From: Branchiostoma floridae
Lineage: Eukaryota; Chordata; Leptocardii; Amphioxiformes; Branchiostomatidae
Length of the DNA: 64,000 nucleotides
NCBI RefSeq assembly: GCF_000003815.2
Contig: NC_049992.1
Span: 3,668,551-3,732,550, forward strand
Direction of reading: 5' to 3'
This document shows, piece after piece, positions 53,389-64,000 of this stretch. Under the pieces are notes generated by a model. It did not search any database, was not told where the DNA came from, and saw nothing but the letters and a program-made list of their open reading frames with translations. A program made the position numbers and the translations under genes. The number at the start of each line of letters is the position of its first letter. The stretch's first letter is position 1.

Positions 53389-55569
53389 ATGAGCATGAAT
53401 GTGGTGATCGTGGCCGCTGCTGTGCTGGTGTTGACCATCCAGACTTCAGGCCAGCCGACCTGGGGCTGTTCCGGTCCGAGGACCGAGGAGAAGTATGTGT
53501 GCAGCCCTGTCATTCATGTTCACAACGACAGGGACAAGCAGGGGGAAAGCGACGAGACGGGAACCAGCCAGGTGCGAGTTGTATCCCCTTATTATCCCTT
53601 TATTTCCCGCGGACCAAGCTTGCACGCCTCTAGAAAGACCTGTCCTTAGAACAGAAGTTTGGAATTGTGAGTCATTGTTCACTGCTCTGTATATTGAACA
53701 GTTAGGTGAATTATCGTGGCTAGTAAAGTGAATTGCGCGTTGTTTAACTGTATGTACTCTGTATGCGGTATCTCTCCTAGTGGGAGAATGGGAGATTAAG
53801 CTATAAGTGAAGTCCACGTTATGTAGAACGTCTTTTCAAATTCAAGTGGCCATGGGCAAGCTCATATCGAGAAACTAATATTTGATTAAAATCTCTTGTA
53901 CTCCAGGACGTTCGGCTGACAGAGTTGGAGGAACAGGTCAGGAATCTGACAGAAGAAGTAGAGCTCCTTAAACAAGGTGAGTATAACATGCACAGAAACC
54001 ATCATGATGAAATCTTCTAGGTAGTCACTCAGGAAGATTGAACAAACGTCGTATGATGCACTGGCAATAGGCATTTGGCGGCTTCGAAATGTTAATCACG
54101 TTCTGAAACGGTAGACGAACAGAACGGTCGTTGTCAACAGTTGTCGCTGTACCAGGTACGCGTATAGGGCACTAGTAGCTGTAGTATAGTTGAAGTTGCC
54201 TATACAAGTAGGTTGACTCACTCAAGACTCTTGTATGCATTGCAATGTTATGGGATAAAATAGTGAACAAAGTTGACCTGCATACCACTGCTGGTGCATA
54301 TCTTCTATTCTCAGGTTTCCTTTTGTGTCTTGTTAACCTTTACGGTACCGACCGTGCTGGTGTGATAGTAAAGAATAGGTTCAAAGAGCTTGCATACTAA
54401 GAATCCCCTGATATACATGCAGATGATTGGAGCAGTCTCTTGTCTGCCATGGGGTATCGTGTAACACTAAGCGATACCAACACATTTCCATTAGATTTTC
54501 CTGCTTAATTCCAACACTTTTTTCATCATGTCCGTTTGCAATAACTTTGGAATATATCAGGGGAGATGAAACTACTAGTATTGGAGCATGGTTAGAATTT
54601 ATAACATTTTCGTGTCATCTGAAGAGAAAAGGCCTGCTTTGAGGGCAATAAAAATGGCACAATTATGGAACATTGTTGAACATGTTAAGAATTATTTCCA
54701 TCGCACGATGCTCTGTGATGGCTAACGTATGATTTGCAAGCGATTGACGCAGATAGGCTAACCTATCCGTAGCGCGCGAGCTAGCTGTATTCTGTATCTA
54801 TATAGCCGGTATAACCGCCCTTCGGCGTAACACACCAGCTTCGAAGGCACGCGGCGCGGCAGCAGCTGGTTATATTACACTGAACGACCCGTTACATCTA
54901 ACTTTTGCACATCTATGATATTGTTGTTAAACCAAGGCAAATATTTACTCATTTTGCGACTCTTTATGATATGGTCGCAATCGTCAAGTTCCTTTGGCCA
55001 AGGCAACCCCGAGCACAAGAAAATGACAAAAACTGTTCACAGGAAATCAATCAAATCAGCAGTTATATGCCAGTAAAAGTATATTTTTCTAAGCATTTCA
55101 GTAATGGAGACGCAAGCATCTCATTAAAAAAATGTTTTCATTGTACACAGGCCGTGAGAATCTAGTCTGTCCCAACGGTTCTGTCAAGTTCCAGGACAGA
55201 TGCTACAGCTTCTCTACCGACACGAAGACCTACGCCGGTGCCAGGTCCGCCTGTCAGGCTGCCGGCGGGCATCTGGCCATGCCTAAGGACCAGGCAACCA
55301 ACGACTTCCTGGTCAACCAACTGACCAGGTACCCCAGTGACTCCGTCGTCTGGTTCGGCCTGACAGACCTGGTGCAGGAGGGAACCTTTTTGTGGGAGGA
55401 CGGGACGCCGCTCACCGGCTGGAGCAACTGGTATTCGGGGCAACCTGACGATGGTAGCTCTGCTGAGGACTGCGTTGAGTGGAGAGCACGGTATGGCTAC
55501 AGGTGGAACGATCTGTCATGCTTGATTAGTCTGTATTATGTGTGTGAAGTCAGTGCAGCCGTTCCCTAG
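53389..55569 (+). CDS. C-type lectin F (secreted, coiled coil plus CTLD)
   Basis: Exons 53389-53571, 53907-53976, 55151-55569; 223 aa, phases agree. Signal peptide MSMNVVIVAAAVLVLTIQTS; a CxC-like region with YVCSPVIHVHNDRDK; one coiled-coil exon (DVRLTELEEQVRNLTEEVEL) closely related to exon 3 of CTL-A. The MYQLRAQ exon of A and B was not found, and skipping it keeps phase. The CTLD has LVCPNGSVKFQDRCYSFS, WFGLTDLVQEGTFLWEDGTP, GQPDDG and RWNDLSC, and ends YYVCEVSAAVP like the membrane lectins. So F looks mosaic: secreted-type front, CTL-D-like back. The start could be either of two in-frame ATGs six bases apart. Confidence 0.83.
54790..54920 (-). mobile_element. LINE 3'-end fragment, inverted
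   Basis: Reverse complement of the 2.6-2.75-kb and 27.1-kb sequence: CTATATAGCCGGTATAACCG, GCAGCAGCTGGTTATATTAC. It lies in CTL-F intron 2. Confidence 0.8.
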
Positions 55570-56310
55570 CCGGGCCCACAAAAGCCAAGGACAGGTCCAC
55601 TGGTCACAACCTTCAGCGAGAAAAGAGATTGGAGTTTGTCAGTTGGATATGATTTCTGTCTTAAGTAGTAACTTAGGGATATTATAAGGACTTTTAAACG
55701 GTGTTTAATTTAACCAAGTTTGGTCAAGATAGTAAAGAGATTGAAGATAGTCAGTTGGGTAGGATTTGAATTGTAGACATAGATATCTAGTCAAAACAAT
55801 TCTTTCGGTGTTTGATAATGATATACGAATTCTCATGGTGTGCTTATTCTACTTTTGTACCAAGTTATCCAAGTGTATATGCAGTTAACTTATATAGTCA
55901 AAGAATAATCTTCATAGTTAGTGTCAGAAAGGAATGTAAACGTATAGTACAGTATATGTTCACTACTAATTACATACAGCAAGTACATAGATTGAAGTTT
56001 TGTATGGTTTAGTTCTAGCCTGAGCTGATATAATAGCCTCGAATCGGTAGGGACTTGACTTTCAAACTCTGGTCATTTTACTTCTGTAACATTACCAAGC
56101 TATCCAAGTGTATTTTCATCAGTTTAGTTATGTAATCAAGTATAATCTTAACAGGTGGGGTCAGATGGGAATGTAAACGTGATATTTGCACTTTTGATGA
56201 AGACAAGTCATGTAAATCTTTCATGTGACTAAAAACAAATCCGTGTTGACTAGTGATGGTTTCTGCCTTCTTGTGTATCATTCTAACATTTTCCTCTTGT
56301 CCCGCTAATA
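55570..56310 (+). other. CTL-F 3' flank, no gene seen
   Basis: Lectin-type 3' flank repeats (AGAGATTGGAGTTTGTCAGT, TTTGTACCAAGTTATCC). Confidence 0.5.
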
Positions 56311-56538
56311 CCCCCCTCACATTAGGCGAAAATCGATCGGACGACGATTCTGCGGCAATCGCCCGAGCCTCGCTTATGATAATAACTTTATTGCACAACA
56401 ATTGACCAAGGTACAAAATATAGCTTATATGTGACAGGCACGGTTTTCAGGTGAAAAATGCACGCAACCCTCTGTCGATCTTAAATATGGCCGATCTTCC
56501 GTCCATACGCCCAAAGATCGTGGATACTGTGAGGGGGG
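56311..56538. mobile_element. CCCCCTCACA-type MITE, clean copy
   Basis: The ends CCCCCCTCACATT and TGTGAGGGGGG are inverted and flanked by TA. The body matches 31945-32289 without the internal palindrome (GATCGGACGACGATTCTGCG, ATGGCCGATCTTCC). Confidence 0.88.
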
Positions 56539-56691
56539 TATAAGCAAATGAGACGTACATTTTACAAATCCAAGGTATCTGCCAATTCCAAAGTTCCTAC
56601 TGTAAGACACGCTAATGCTAATGGAACCATCAGTTTTAGTCCACAACACTAATCAAAAGGATACCTTGCTACCAGACCATCTTAAAGCTAA

Positions 56692-56968
56692 GGGCACAAC
56701 CCGCCGTACGTGCAAATACGTGCTGTCTACGTGCCAAAAAGTGAGCAATCTTTTGGGATCCGTGTGAGTGGTAAATACCGCCTCCGCACGAACTCTTAGG
56801 GAATCCGACGGATTTTAGAGCACGCAGACACGCCGTAGAACTTCACGTGCAGGCAAAACTTTGTGTGTCATCGGGCTGCGGATTCGCCCGCCGTACGTGC
56901 CAGTACGGGCGTAGCGCCTGCCCTGTACAGCCTGAACGTTTTCAGAAATACGGACAAATTGCACGATA
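56692..56968. mobile_element. Second copy of the 'GGGCACAACCC' MITE, right end truncated
   Basis: Matches 29178-29497 over about 270 bp: GTGCTGTCTACGTGCCAAAA, AGGGAATCCGACGGATTTT, CTGTACAGCCTGAACGTTTT. It stops after ACAAATTGCACG, before the terminal repeat. Confidence 0.8.
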
Positions 56969-59340
56969 TGTCAGAAACGTAACAATGTGTTTCTTTAATC
57001 AGGAGACAAGCTCACACACATTACATGATATACACATGGGATCATGGTTACATGAGATTATTGCACAAAGTCACAACACACGCACCACTGTGCTATGGTA
57101 TAGATGGAAGCTCAGGCCATATCGGCAAATGTACAACCTACAAAACAACTGATAATTATCAAGGCAGAGAAATTCAATTGATAGACTACCACTGATGTTC
57201 TCAAGGCATCTCACTACTAAAGTACAGTCTTTGTAATTGTAGAATACATTGATTTTGACTGTTATATCTTAGTTGTGTACCATTTTCAATACCTTTCTTT
57301 CTTTCAACTCTTAAATGCAGAGCAGTATACATTGAATAAAAAAATTCTCACTAGTCCTAGTGACTGACATCGGCTCTCGACATTTCTGTTTTTGTAAACG
57401 CTTAGTATTCTATCAGAGTTCACTTGGGCATGGTCGGACCCAACAAAGTAGCAAGAAACCAATCTTACAGCAACGTCGACTTAAACCAAACTGTTGAAAT
57501 GCAGAACGAGTTTGGAGCCACTCTCTATAATATTTGCTGCAGTGCTGAAGTTGTTGGAGGGCTGGGATAGGTCCTATTCCAATCAACCAAACTGACTTGC
57601 GTCCTGGTCACTTTCTATTGTTCTCTTATTATAACTAATACCGTAAAGCAAAAATTCAGCTTCAGCTGTTACAAACAACTCATTTTACAATCAGATTCAG
57701 TACTGTAAGAAAGTCTCATAAGTTCAACTCATTCACGTGTACATTCTGATTATACATAGACATAATTACTGTTAGAATCATGAATAGCTCAGTAGTGTTT
57801 GTTTGAATAGCTTCGTAATGTTGCAGATTGTGTTCCAAAAACTAGGTAAAAGGATCCCCCTTTTCCCCTATAAATTGCATGATCATTCATAGCACACATA
57901 GCAATTAAAAGAGCTGAAATTGCTGCGTATTTATGTACATGAAACAACAGCAATAATCATATTTTATAAACTTTGTTTTCAGTTATGTCAGCATTAGCTT
58001 GTTCTTTAGTCATCATTGCATCCGATACATACTATACCCCACATGTGGGCCAGCAAATTCTTCAGTTCCAACAAAATTCTCAAAGATCTTTACCGGACAT
58101 TTCTTAAAAAGGTCTGTTGGTAATTTTTTTCAAGCCAGGTCATCATCTCAATTTATAACCAAACTTTGTCCTTGAAACAAACCAAACCCTAAGCGTACTC
58201 CATAAGATACCATGTGATCCACAATCTCAGTCCTGGATCACTGGTCTGTGGTTCGATTCCCAATTTGAATACGACTGATGGGTCGGTAAGTAGTAAGCTC
58301 CACAATCAAGGGCCTTGTCACATTGGTCCTACAAAAGGATTAGGGTAGCAAGGTTGCACAGCCTTGGGACAGTTTACATTTGTACAAAAGTTCTGCCGCC
58401 TCGTGACAAAAACATCCATGTCTTGGATCCTTCTACACAGCCAGTTCATTACAGCATTGCTTAAAATGATGCACTTACGACCAAAAGAAAATTGTGCGAC
58501 AATTGTAACCAGAAGCCTCGGCATTAGCACATTTCTTGTACGTACCAGACATACAACCTTCCCCGTCAAACATTAACTCATCCATTTCAATAAAACATCA
58601 TTAAAACATAATGCAAAACAGTCTATCGATGCTGTTTTGCACCAGTTTTGGTAACTGTACACAAAAAAAAATTCTTGTCACAAATGCAGAAACGTTAAAA
58701 AATTGCAGAAGAAATTGACAAGTAATAATACAGTAATATACATAAGACTTGATTATATTGAATTGCTTGCATCTCAACTCATTTTCATGTCATTTCGTTC
58801 TTAACAGTTGCAGTTCAATTTAAGAGCATTTTGGACTAACTTAACTCCTGTGTCTGCGCATCTACTTGTTACTAAGATTGACAGACACGATATAACATTA
58901 GCTCCTATACTCAAACAACAGGAGCTAAGTGACTTAATTGCATCAACCTTGTCTTGAGTACGTCATACTTTTGTAATCATTTGGACTATCTAAAATTTGT
59001 CCTCACCTCCTTTGCATATCGATTCATAGTCGGGGTATAAAACCTGCTCTTCGACAGATCTATTCAGTATCACTAATGAAAGATAGTATCGTTAACAAAA
59101 TCACATTGTTGCTTGCGTAACTGCTATTTTTTGGCGCACTTGTCACAAAGTCTAAAACAGCAGTAGAGACTGACTATTCAGCTAGGTTGCAGGCATCTCA
59201 TCTTGTCTTCAGTCTTGATTACTGTGCAGTAGAGTCAAGTCACTCCTGCAGGGACCCAACAAATTTGTTTTTCCTGTCGGATGTCCGTAGAGCAAAAAAA
59301 AAAAAAATCCACAGAATTTCATCCTGACACCTGATTGGCT
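56969..59340. other. No gene recognised
   Basis: AT-rich, only short open frames. A B-box-like GTGGTTCGATTCCCAATT at about 58247 may mark a SINE remnant. Part may be the 3' UTR of the minus-strand WD40 gene. Confidence 0.45.
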
Positions 59341-59344
59341 ATAG

Positions 59345-59660
59345 ATCACATGTCCACAAAGGAGCTTCCTGATTGGATCACATGTTCACACAGCAGGATG
59401 CATCCTGATTGGCTGTTAGTCACATGACCATTCACCAAGGTGCATCCTGATTGGCTGTGGATCACATGACCGTGCACCAGGATGTATCCTAATTGGCTGA
59501 TAATTACATGAACATGCACCAAGATGCATCCTGATTGACTGTTAGTCACATGACCATTCACCAAGGTGCATCCTGATTGACTGTGGATCACATGACCGTG
59601 CACCAGGATGCATCCTGATTGGCTGTGGATCACATGACCGTGCACCAGGCTGCGTCCTGT
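59345..59660 (-). repeat. ~46-bp tandem repeat spanning the WD40 gene stop codon and 3' UTR
   Basis: Seven or so units of GATTGGCTGTGGATCACATG plus ACCGTGCACCAGGATGCATC. The first unit overlaps the last codons of the WD40 gene (TGGTGCACGGTCATGTGA on the minus strand). Confidence 0.85.
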
Positions 59661-62600
59661 GCGAGTTGCGCGCTGCTGTGCCGCCTCCGTCGCCCCATCT
59701 CGATGTCCTCCCTTCCATCCTCTTCCTCGTCGCTCTCGTCCTCGGAGTGTTCGACCGGCCCCGCAAACGTCTCCTCGTAGTGTGCAGCAATCACCTCTCT
59801 GGAACAGCAGGTGCAGAAGAAAGTCATTGCCAGGGTTTACACACGCGTTTTCCAAGTCAACTTGTAGTAGAGTTTGCCAAATTTGAACTGTAATTTATAA
59901 CATAGAAGATTCAGTGTTGTTGAAGCTAAACTAAATTTTCCACTCTCCAACTCATCTTTGTCTAGGAAGGACAGTAGGTCTTTCCTTGACAAAGTTGACT
60001 GAAGTTGGCAGCCTAAATTTTGTGTTGTAAATTGCAAATAAAAATGATATGGGCATGGTACAACTGACCTCTCAGTTGGAAGTGCCTGGTCCCAGACCAA
60101 CAGTTCGCTCCCTCCGGTGACGAAGCGATGCCGGTTGGTGACTTTCGTGTGCGCCACACAGGTCAATCTCCCCGCCTCGTCATCACACAGGGAAGCCAGG
60201 TACTCGCCACTGGGCAGGCTGCGCACTGAGGTGCAAGGTCATAAAGGTCATGTCAAGGTCAAAGAGGTCATGTCAAGGTCATGCAGAACATGTCAAGGTC
60301 ACACAGGTCAGTCTCCCCGGCCTCATAATCACACAGGGAAGCCAGGTACTCGCCACTGGGCAGGCTGCGCACTGAATTGCAGGGTCATAAAGGTCATGTC
60401 AAGGTCAAAAAGGTCATGTCAAGGTCAAAAAGTTCATGTCAAGGTCATGCAGCACATGGTCAACCTGCCACATCCAGGTACTTGCCACTGGGTAGACTGC
60501 GCACTGGGGGCAAGGTCGAGCAGGTCACGTTAAGGTCAAGCAGGTCACATTAAGGTCGAGCAGGTCACGTTAAGGTCATACAGGACATATCAACGTTACA
60601 CAGGTTAGCCTTCCCAACCGCGTCAGGCATCAGACTTCCAGTTTCATACATACTGCAGAGATATCCAGCTCTAGCATTTTATACATGCCATTGACATATC
60701 CAATACCAACTGTACTAGTACTGTTTCACATTGTACTATACCATTGAGATATCCAATGCCGGTGTCCAGGTCGTACCCCGAGCTGACCAGCAGTGTCCCC
60801 TCCACAGCGACCATGCTGTCTGTGGAGCCGAACCCTCGAAGGTGGTTCGGCAGCTTCTGCATTGTTCCTGTAAAACATTACAAACACTAGTGAGCAGTGC
60901 AGGGGTAGATGTACAGTCAAACCAGGTGGTGAGGTAGCCTCGTAGGTAGGGTTGACTTGTTGAATCTGTGGGTTCTGGGGTTGAATCTCTAGCAACTTTA
61001 ATGTTGTGCCTTTGGGAAAGGCAATTTACACCTACATTTTGTAGCCCTCACTTGACTCAGGTACTACCTATTTTTGGTTCGATCCCAACACACTTAACGA
61101 AGGGGTCCATTCCTGATCAACCTTACAGCCGAGTCTTATGCAGCTTGGAACTAGTACTATACAAAAGGGTGGTTAATAAACACAATTCTTAATGCGTCAA
61201 TTCCTTGGTCAACGGGGAAAAAAATAGGTCCCTATGGACAGATCTGACTGCATATCCAAATTACCCACAGAGGACTTCATAAAGGTTTAGATATCCCAGT
61301 AATAAGGATGCCAAATCCATTATAGCAATTACTCAAACAACTGGATATGATTTTTGAAACAGTTCCATATGACGAAAGGTAGTGAATGCTACCTGAAACG
61401 TCTGACCATTTCCAAAGTCATGTCCAGTTGCTTGTGCAATGAGTTATTGCTATATGGCATGCCCACAGGACAGCTTACCAGACTTCCAGTCCAGGACTTT
61501 AATGTTGGTTCCGTCGTCTCCGTAGTAAATCTTGTTGTTGGCGTACGCGAGCGAGAGGATGGGTCTCGCCTTCAGCGGGCCCGGGGGGTCGAGTTTCACA
61601 CTCTCGTTCACGTAGACCACATGCAGGTTCTGGTCGCGGATCTCCCAAACCTTCACGATGCCTTCTTCGCACACACTCACAACGTGGGTTCCCTCCACCT
61701 GCAACAGTAACTCAGTTAAACACACATCTCCCAAACCTTCACGATGCCTTCTTCGCACACACTCACCACGTGGGTTCCCTCCACCTGCAACAGTAACTCA
61801 GTTCAACACACATCTCCCAAACCTTCACGATGCCTTCCTCACACACACTCACCACGTGGGTTCCCTCCACCTGAAACAGCAACACAGTTCAACACACATC
61901 TCCCAAACCTTCACGATGCCTTCCTCGCACACACTCACCACATGGGTTCCCTCCACCTGAAACAGCAACACAGTTCAACACACATCTCCCAAACCTTCAC
62001 GATGCCTTCCTCACACACACTCACCACGTGGGTTCCCTCCACCTGAAACAGTGACATAGCTCAACACACATCTCCCAAACCTTCACGATGCCTTCCTCGC
62101 ACACACTCACCACGTGGGTTCCCTCCACCTGAAACACAGTAACTTAGCTCAACACACTTCCATGTACATAACCCTACAACAGACTCACTGACTCTGTTCC
62201 AGAGCCTTGCTATCTAGCCCAGCCTATTGTAGTAAGCTCCTGACAACTCAGCCCTTGGCTGCCAAGAGAGAGTAGTCTGTCCACCCAATAACCCAATGAC
62301 AACTACTCCATGATGTATGCTTTGGACTTTGAGTTTGAGTTTATAATACGATCCACAAATCAAAGGAACACAACAGACTAATATTGAAAACCAGTCTGTA
62401 TTTTATGGTATCTCACAGGTTTGTATTTGTGTCACAATGGTTTCCACAGATTAATTTGAAAGCATTGTCTACAGTCAAGTAACCCCAGGAGCTAAGGAAG
62501 CTTGCAGGATGCAGAGCACAGTGGAAAAAGATGAAGAAAGACTGAATGCAGCTACATGACTCGTCAAAGACTGTAGATGCAGAGCACAGTGAGTGATGAT

Positions 62601-63629
62601 TTGTTTGTTTGTTTGCTTAGAACTCCCACCCACCTGTAGACAGGTAACGGATGTGTTGTTTGTTTGTTTATAAGCCCCACCCACCTGTAGACAGGTGACA
62701 GATGTGTTGTGCCCCCGGATGGACTGAACGTTACTTCTGCTCTCCGAGTCCCAGACCTGAATCTTCCCTCCATCTGGAACACAACACTTCAACATCAGCA
62801 AGATGTTGCAATAAAAACACATTGTGGCAAGAAAGAACCCTTCACTTTGGCTCCAGAAATAAGTCGGTAAAGATGACTGAGAAACTACAAGTAACTTTAA
62901 CATGTAGTACTCTTTTCAAGTTTGCTAAGTGCAAGGCCAAGAGATCAAATCTGGGCCCTGAAGTAAGTTGGTGGGAGATATAGGGGACTAAGTAGGAGAT
63001 GGTGGTAAGTATTGGGTTTGAAGGCATGTGGGTTGTATTTGAAGGTGAAACATTTGTCAGGGAAACAATTCATCAGTTTTGAAAAAAAACAGCAGTTGTT
63101 GTAGAAGGACTTTGAAACTGCTATTTAGACAGTGAAAAAATGTAGAGAAGAACCTAGGTGTGTCCTTACCTGACCCTGAGATGATGAGTCCTTCCTCCTC
63201 AGAGTAGCAAAGACTTTGGACAGAGCTGTAGGTGTAGATGGACCTGAAGTCACAACCTGGAGAAACACACAGCATAGATTCAGTTACACACATGCACAGA
63301 TAGACACACACACACACTCACACACACACACACACAGACACACACACACACACACACAGACTCTGGACAGAGCTGTAGGTGTAGATAGACCTGAAGTCAC
63401 AACCTGAGGGGCACAGGGTAGAATCAGTTACACACATGCACAGAGACACACACACTAACACACACGCACACACCTCTCACGCACACGCACACATACATGC
63501 TGCCTGCTGCTGTAACCAAAGTCTTATTACCTCGTCCGATGGACCACAGTCGGATGGAGCAGTCTGTTGAACCACTGATTACTAGCCTGTCTTTCTCTGA
63601 CCAATCAGAAAACAGATCATAAAGGAGAC
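59630..63629 (-). CDS. WD40-repeat protein with acidic C-terminal tail, 3' seven exons
   Basis: Exons on the minus strand: 63629-63531, 63256-63170, 62773-62685, 61698-61479, 60867-60742, 60225-60069, 59798-59630; 314 codons to the stop, phases agree; the 5' part lies beyond the right edge. WD40-type units: LVISGSTDCSIRLWSIGRG, GLIISGSDGGKIQVWDSESR, VVSVCEEGIVKVWEIRDQNL, KIYYGDDGTNIKVLDWKSG, HRFVTGGSELLVWDQALP. The tail EHSEDESDEEEDGREDIEMG is strongly acidic, then basic GRRRRHS. A propeller of this kind is usually a protein-binding scaffold. I do not recognise the exact orthologue and assign no pathway. Nearly every intron carries a tandem partial copy of the neighbouring exon. Confidence 0.85.
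60226..60600. repeat. Tandem array with exon-6 fragments and many AGGTCA motifs
   Basis: Two further partial copies of the 5' part of the WD40 exon at 60225-60069: about 60303-60385 (GGGAAGCCAGGTACTCGCCA, CAGGCTGCGCACTGA) and 60474-60512 (shorter). Between them TCAAGGTCA or AAGGTCA recurs more than ten times. Confidence 0.85.
61640..62135 (-). repeat. 86-bp repeat, about six copies, of a WD40 exon start with its 3' splice site
   Basis: On the minus strand each unit has TGTTGCAG or TTTCAG acceptor sequence, then about 59 nt of exon 61698-61479 (GTGGAGGGAACCCACGTGGT ... GTTTGGGAGAT). The units start at about 61698, 61784, 61870, 61956, 62042 and 62128. Only the leftmost continues into the full exon. 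Confidence 0.92.
62620..62710 (-). repeat. ~52-bp duplication of a WD40 exon end with its 5' splice site
   Basis: The exon 62773-62685 ends ACCTGTCTACAG|GTGGGTGGG. The last ~25 nt with the donor are repeated once at about 62631-62665. Confidence 0.85.
63300..63412 (-). repeat. Partial copy of WD40 exon 63256-63170 plus CA microsatellite
   Basis: 63356-63404 repeats the exon start with its acceptor on the minus strand (TTGTGACTTCAGGTCTATCT ... CTCTGTCCAGAGTCT), then runs into a (CA)n tract at 63305-63359 where the rest of the exon should be. Confidence 0.85.
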
Positions 63630-64000
63630 CTACAAAAAAAGAAAACATCAATGTCAGACATTTCAATCTACACAAGATGAGAGCAGTTCCATTACTACAG
63701 TCTTTGTTGACACTTCAAGCTGAAAGTGCAAAAAAGGTCCCACTAGCTAAGAACAGACTTAAGGTCAATCCTTTAAGGTTTAAGTGTCAGGACTGTAAAG
63801 GACTGGAATTCATCACCACAGCTTACAGCTGATGCTTGAAACTATTAATGATTTTACGACCAAATTGGACAATCAATGGGAGAATAAGAAGTACACCACA
63901 AAAAAACAGTAAAAGTAAAGAACAGAATGCCTTCCCCATTTTTCTTTTCCAACAAACAAAGAAAAAAGAATAAAACAACAAACAACTTTCGTACAGTGAG
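63630..64000. other. Right edge, no exon seen
   Basis: Presumably an intron of the WD40 gene; no coding stretch with WD40 character is visible. Confidence 0.4.

Noticed and set aside
61658-62046. Repetitive plus-strand open frames (~100 codons)
   Set aside because: Antisense reading of the 86-bp exon-fragment repeat; the coding sense is the minus strand.

Overview
This is animal nuclear DNA with multi-exon genes, GT-AG introns, microsatellites and many small transposons. The genes are those of an invertebrate chordate: an MBOAT-family LPCAT3 with vertebrate-like protein sequence, a galactose-3-O-sulfotransferase, a TDP-43 gene (TARDBP) that keeps the C-terminal prion-like helix, and a tandem family of collagen/C-type lectins. 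Together with the crowd of short TIR elements and minisatellites that cross exon-intron borders, this suggests amphioxus (Branchiostoma). The species call is inference. All exon boundaries below were joined by eye from splice signals, reading phase and family similarity.

Layout. 1-8.0 kb, minus strand: the first 11 coding exons of LPCAT3; the catalytic 3' part lies beyond the left edge. 9.7-16.2 kb, plus strand: a complete seven-exon Golgi sulfotransferase. 16.2-20.7 kb: no gene recognised, but a large foldback repeat and the start of a segmental duplication. 20.8-24.5 kb, plus: complete TARDBP in four coding exons, followed by a UG-rich 3' flank. 26.7-27.2 kb: a LINE 3' fragment. 27.3-33.7 kb: a diverged tandem copy of the TARDBP block. 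It lacks exon 1 and the prion-like tail but still has an open frame for both RRMs.

34.5-55.6 kb: six C-type lectin genes (CTL-A to CTL-F) of two designs. A, B and F are secreted: signal peptide, short CxC region, coiled coil, lectin domain. A (minus) and B (plus) are divergent from a shared 1.4-kb spacer. C, D and E are type II membrane proteins with one lectin domain; C and D also have a furin-like site and a Gly-X-Y stretch. They share a conserved ~290-bp upstream block. The family varies in the sugar-binding motif (QPD, RPD, EPD) and in the Ca-site motif (WND, WDD, WID). 56-59.3 kb: MITEs, otherwise empty. 59.6-63.6 kb, minus: the last seven exons of a WD40-repeat protein with an acidic tail, open at the right edge.

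The main unusual themes are: (1) a truncated two-RRM TDP-43 paralog that has lost exon 1, the exon-2 nuclear localisation signal and the prion-like tail, while an upstream block that may be the promoter now sits next to exon 2; (2) repeated tandem duplication of exon fragments together with their splice sites in at least four genes; (3) lectin exon loss matched by a frame-restoring deletion; (4) several MITEs with clear TIRs and target-site duplications, one nested inside another.
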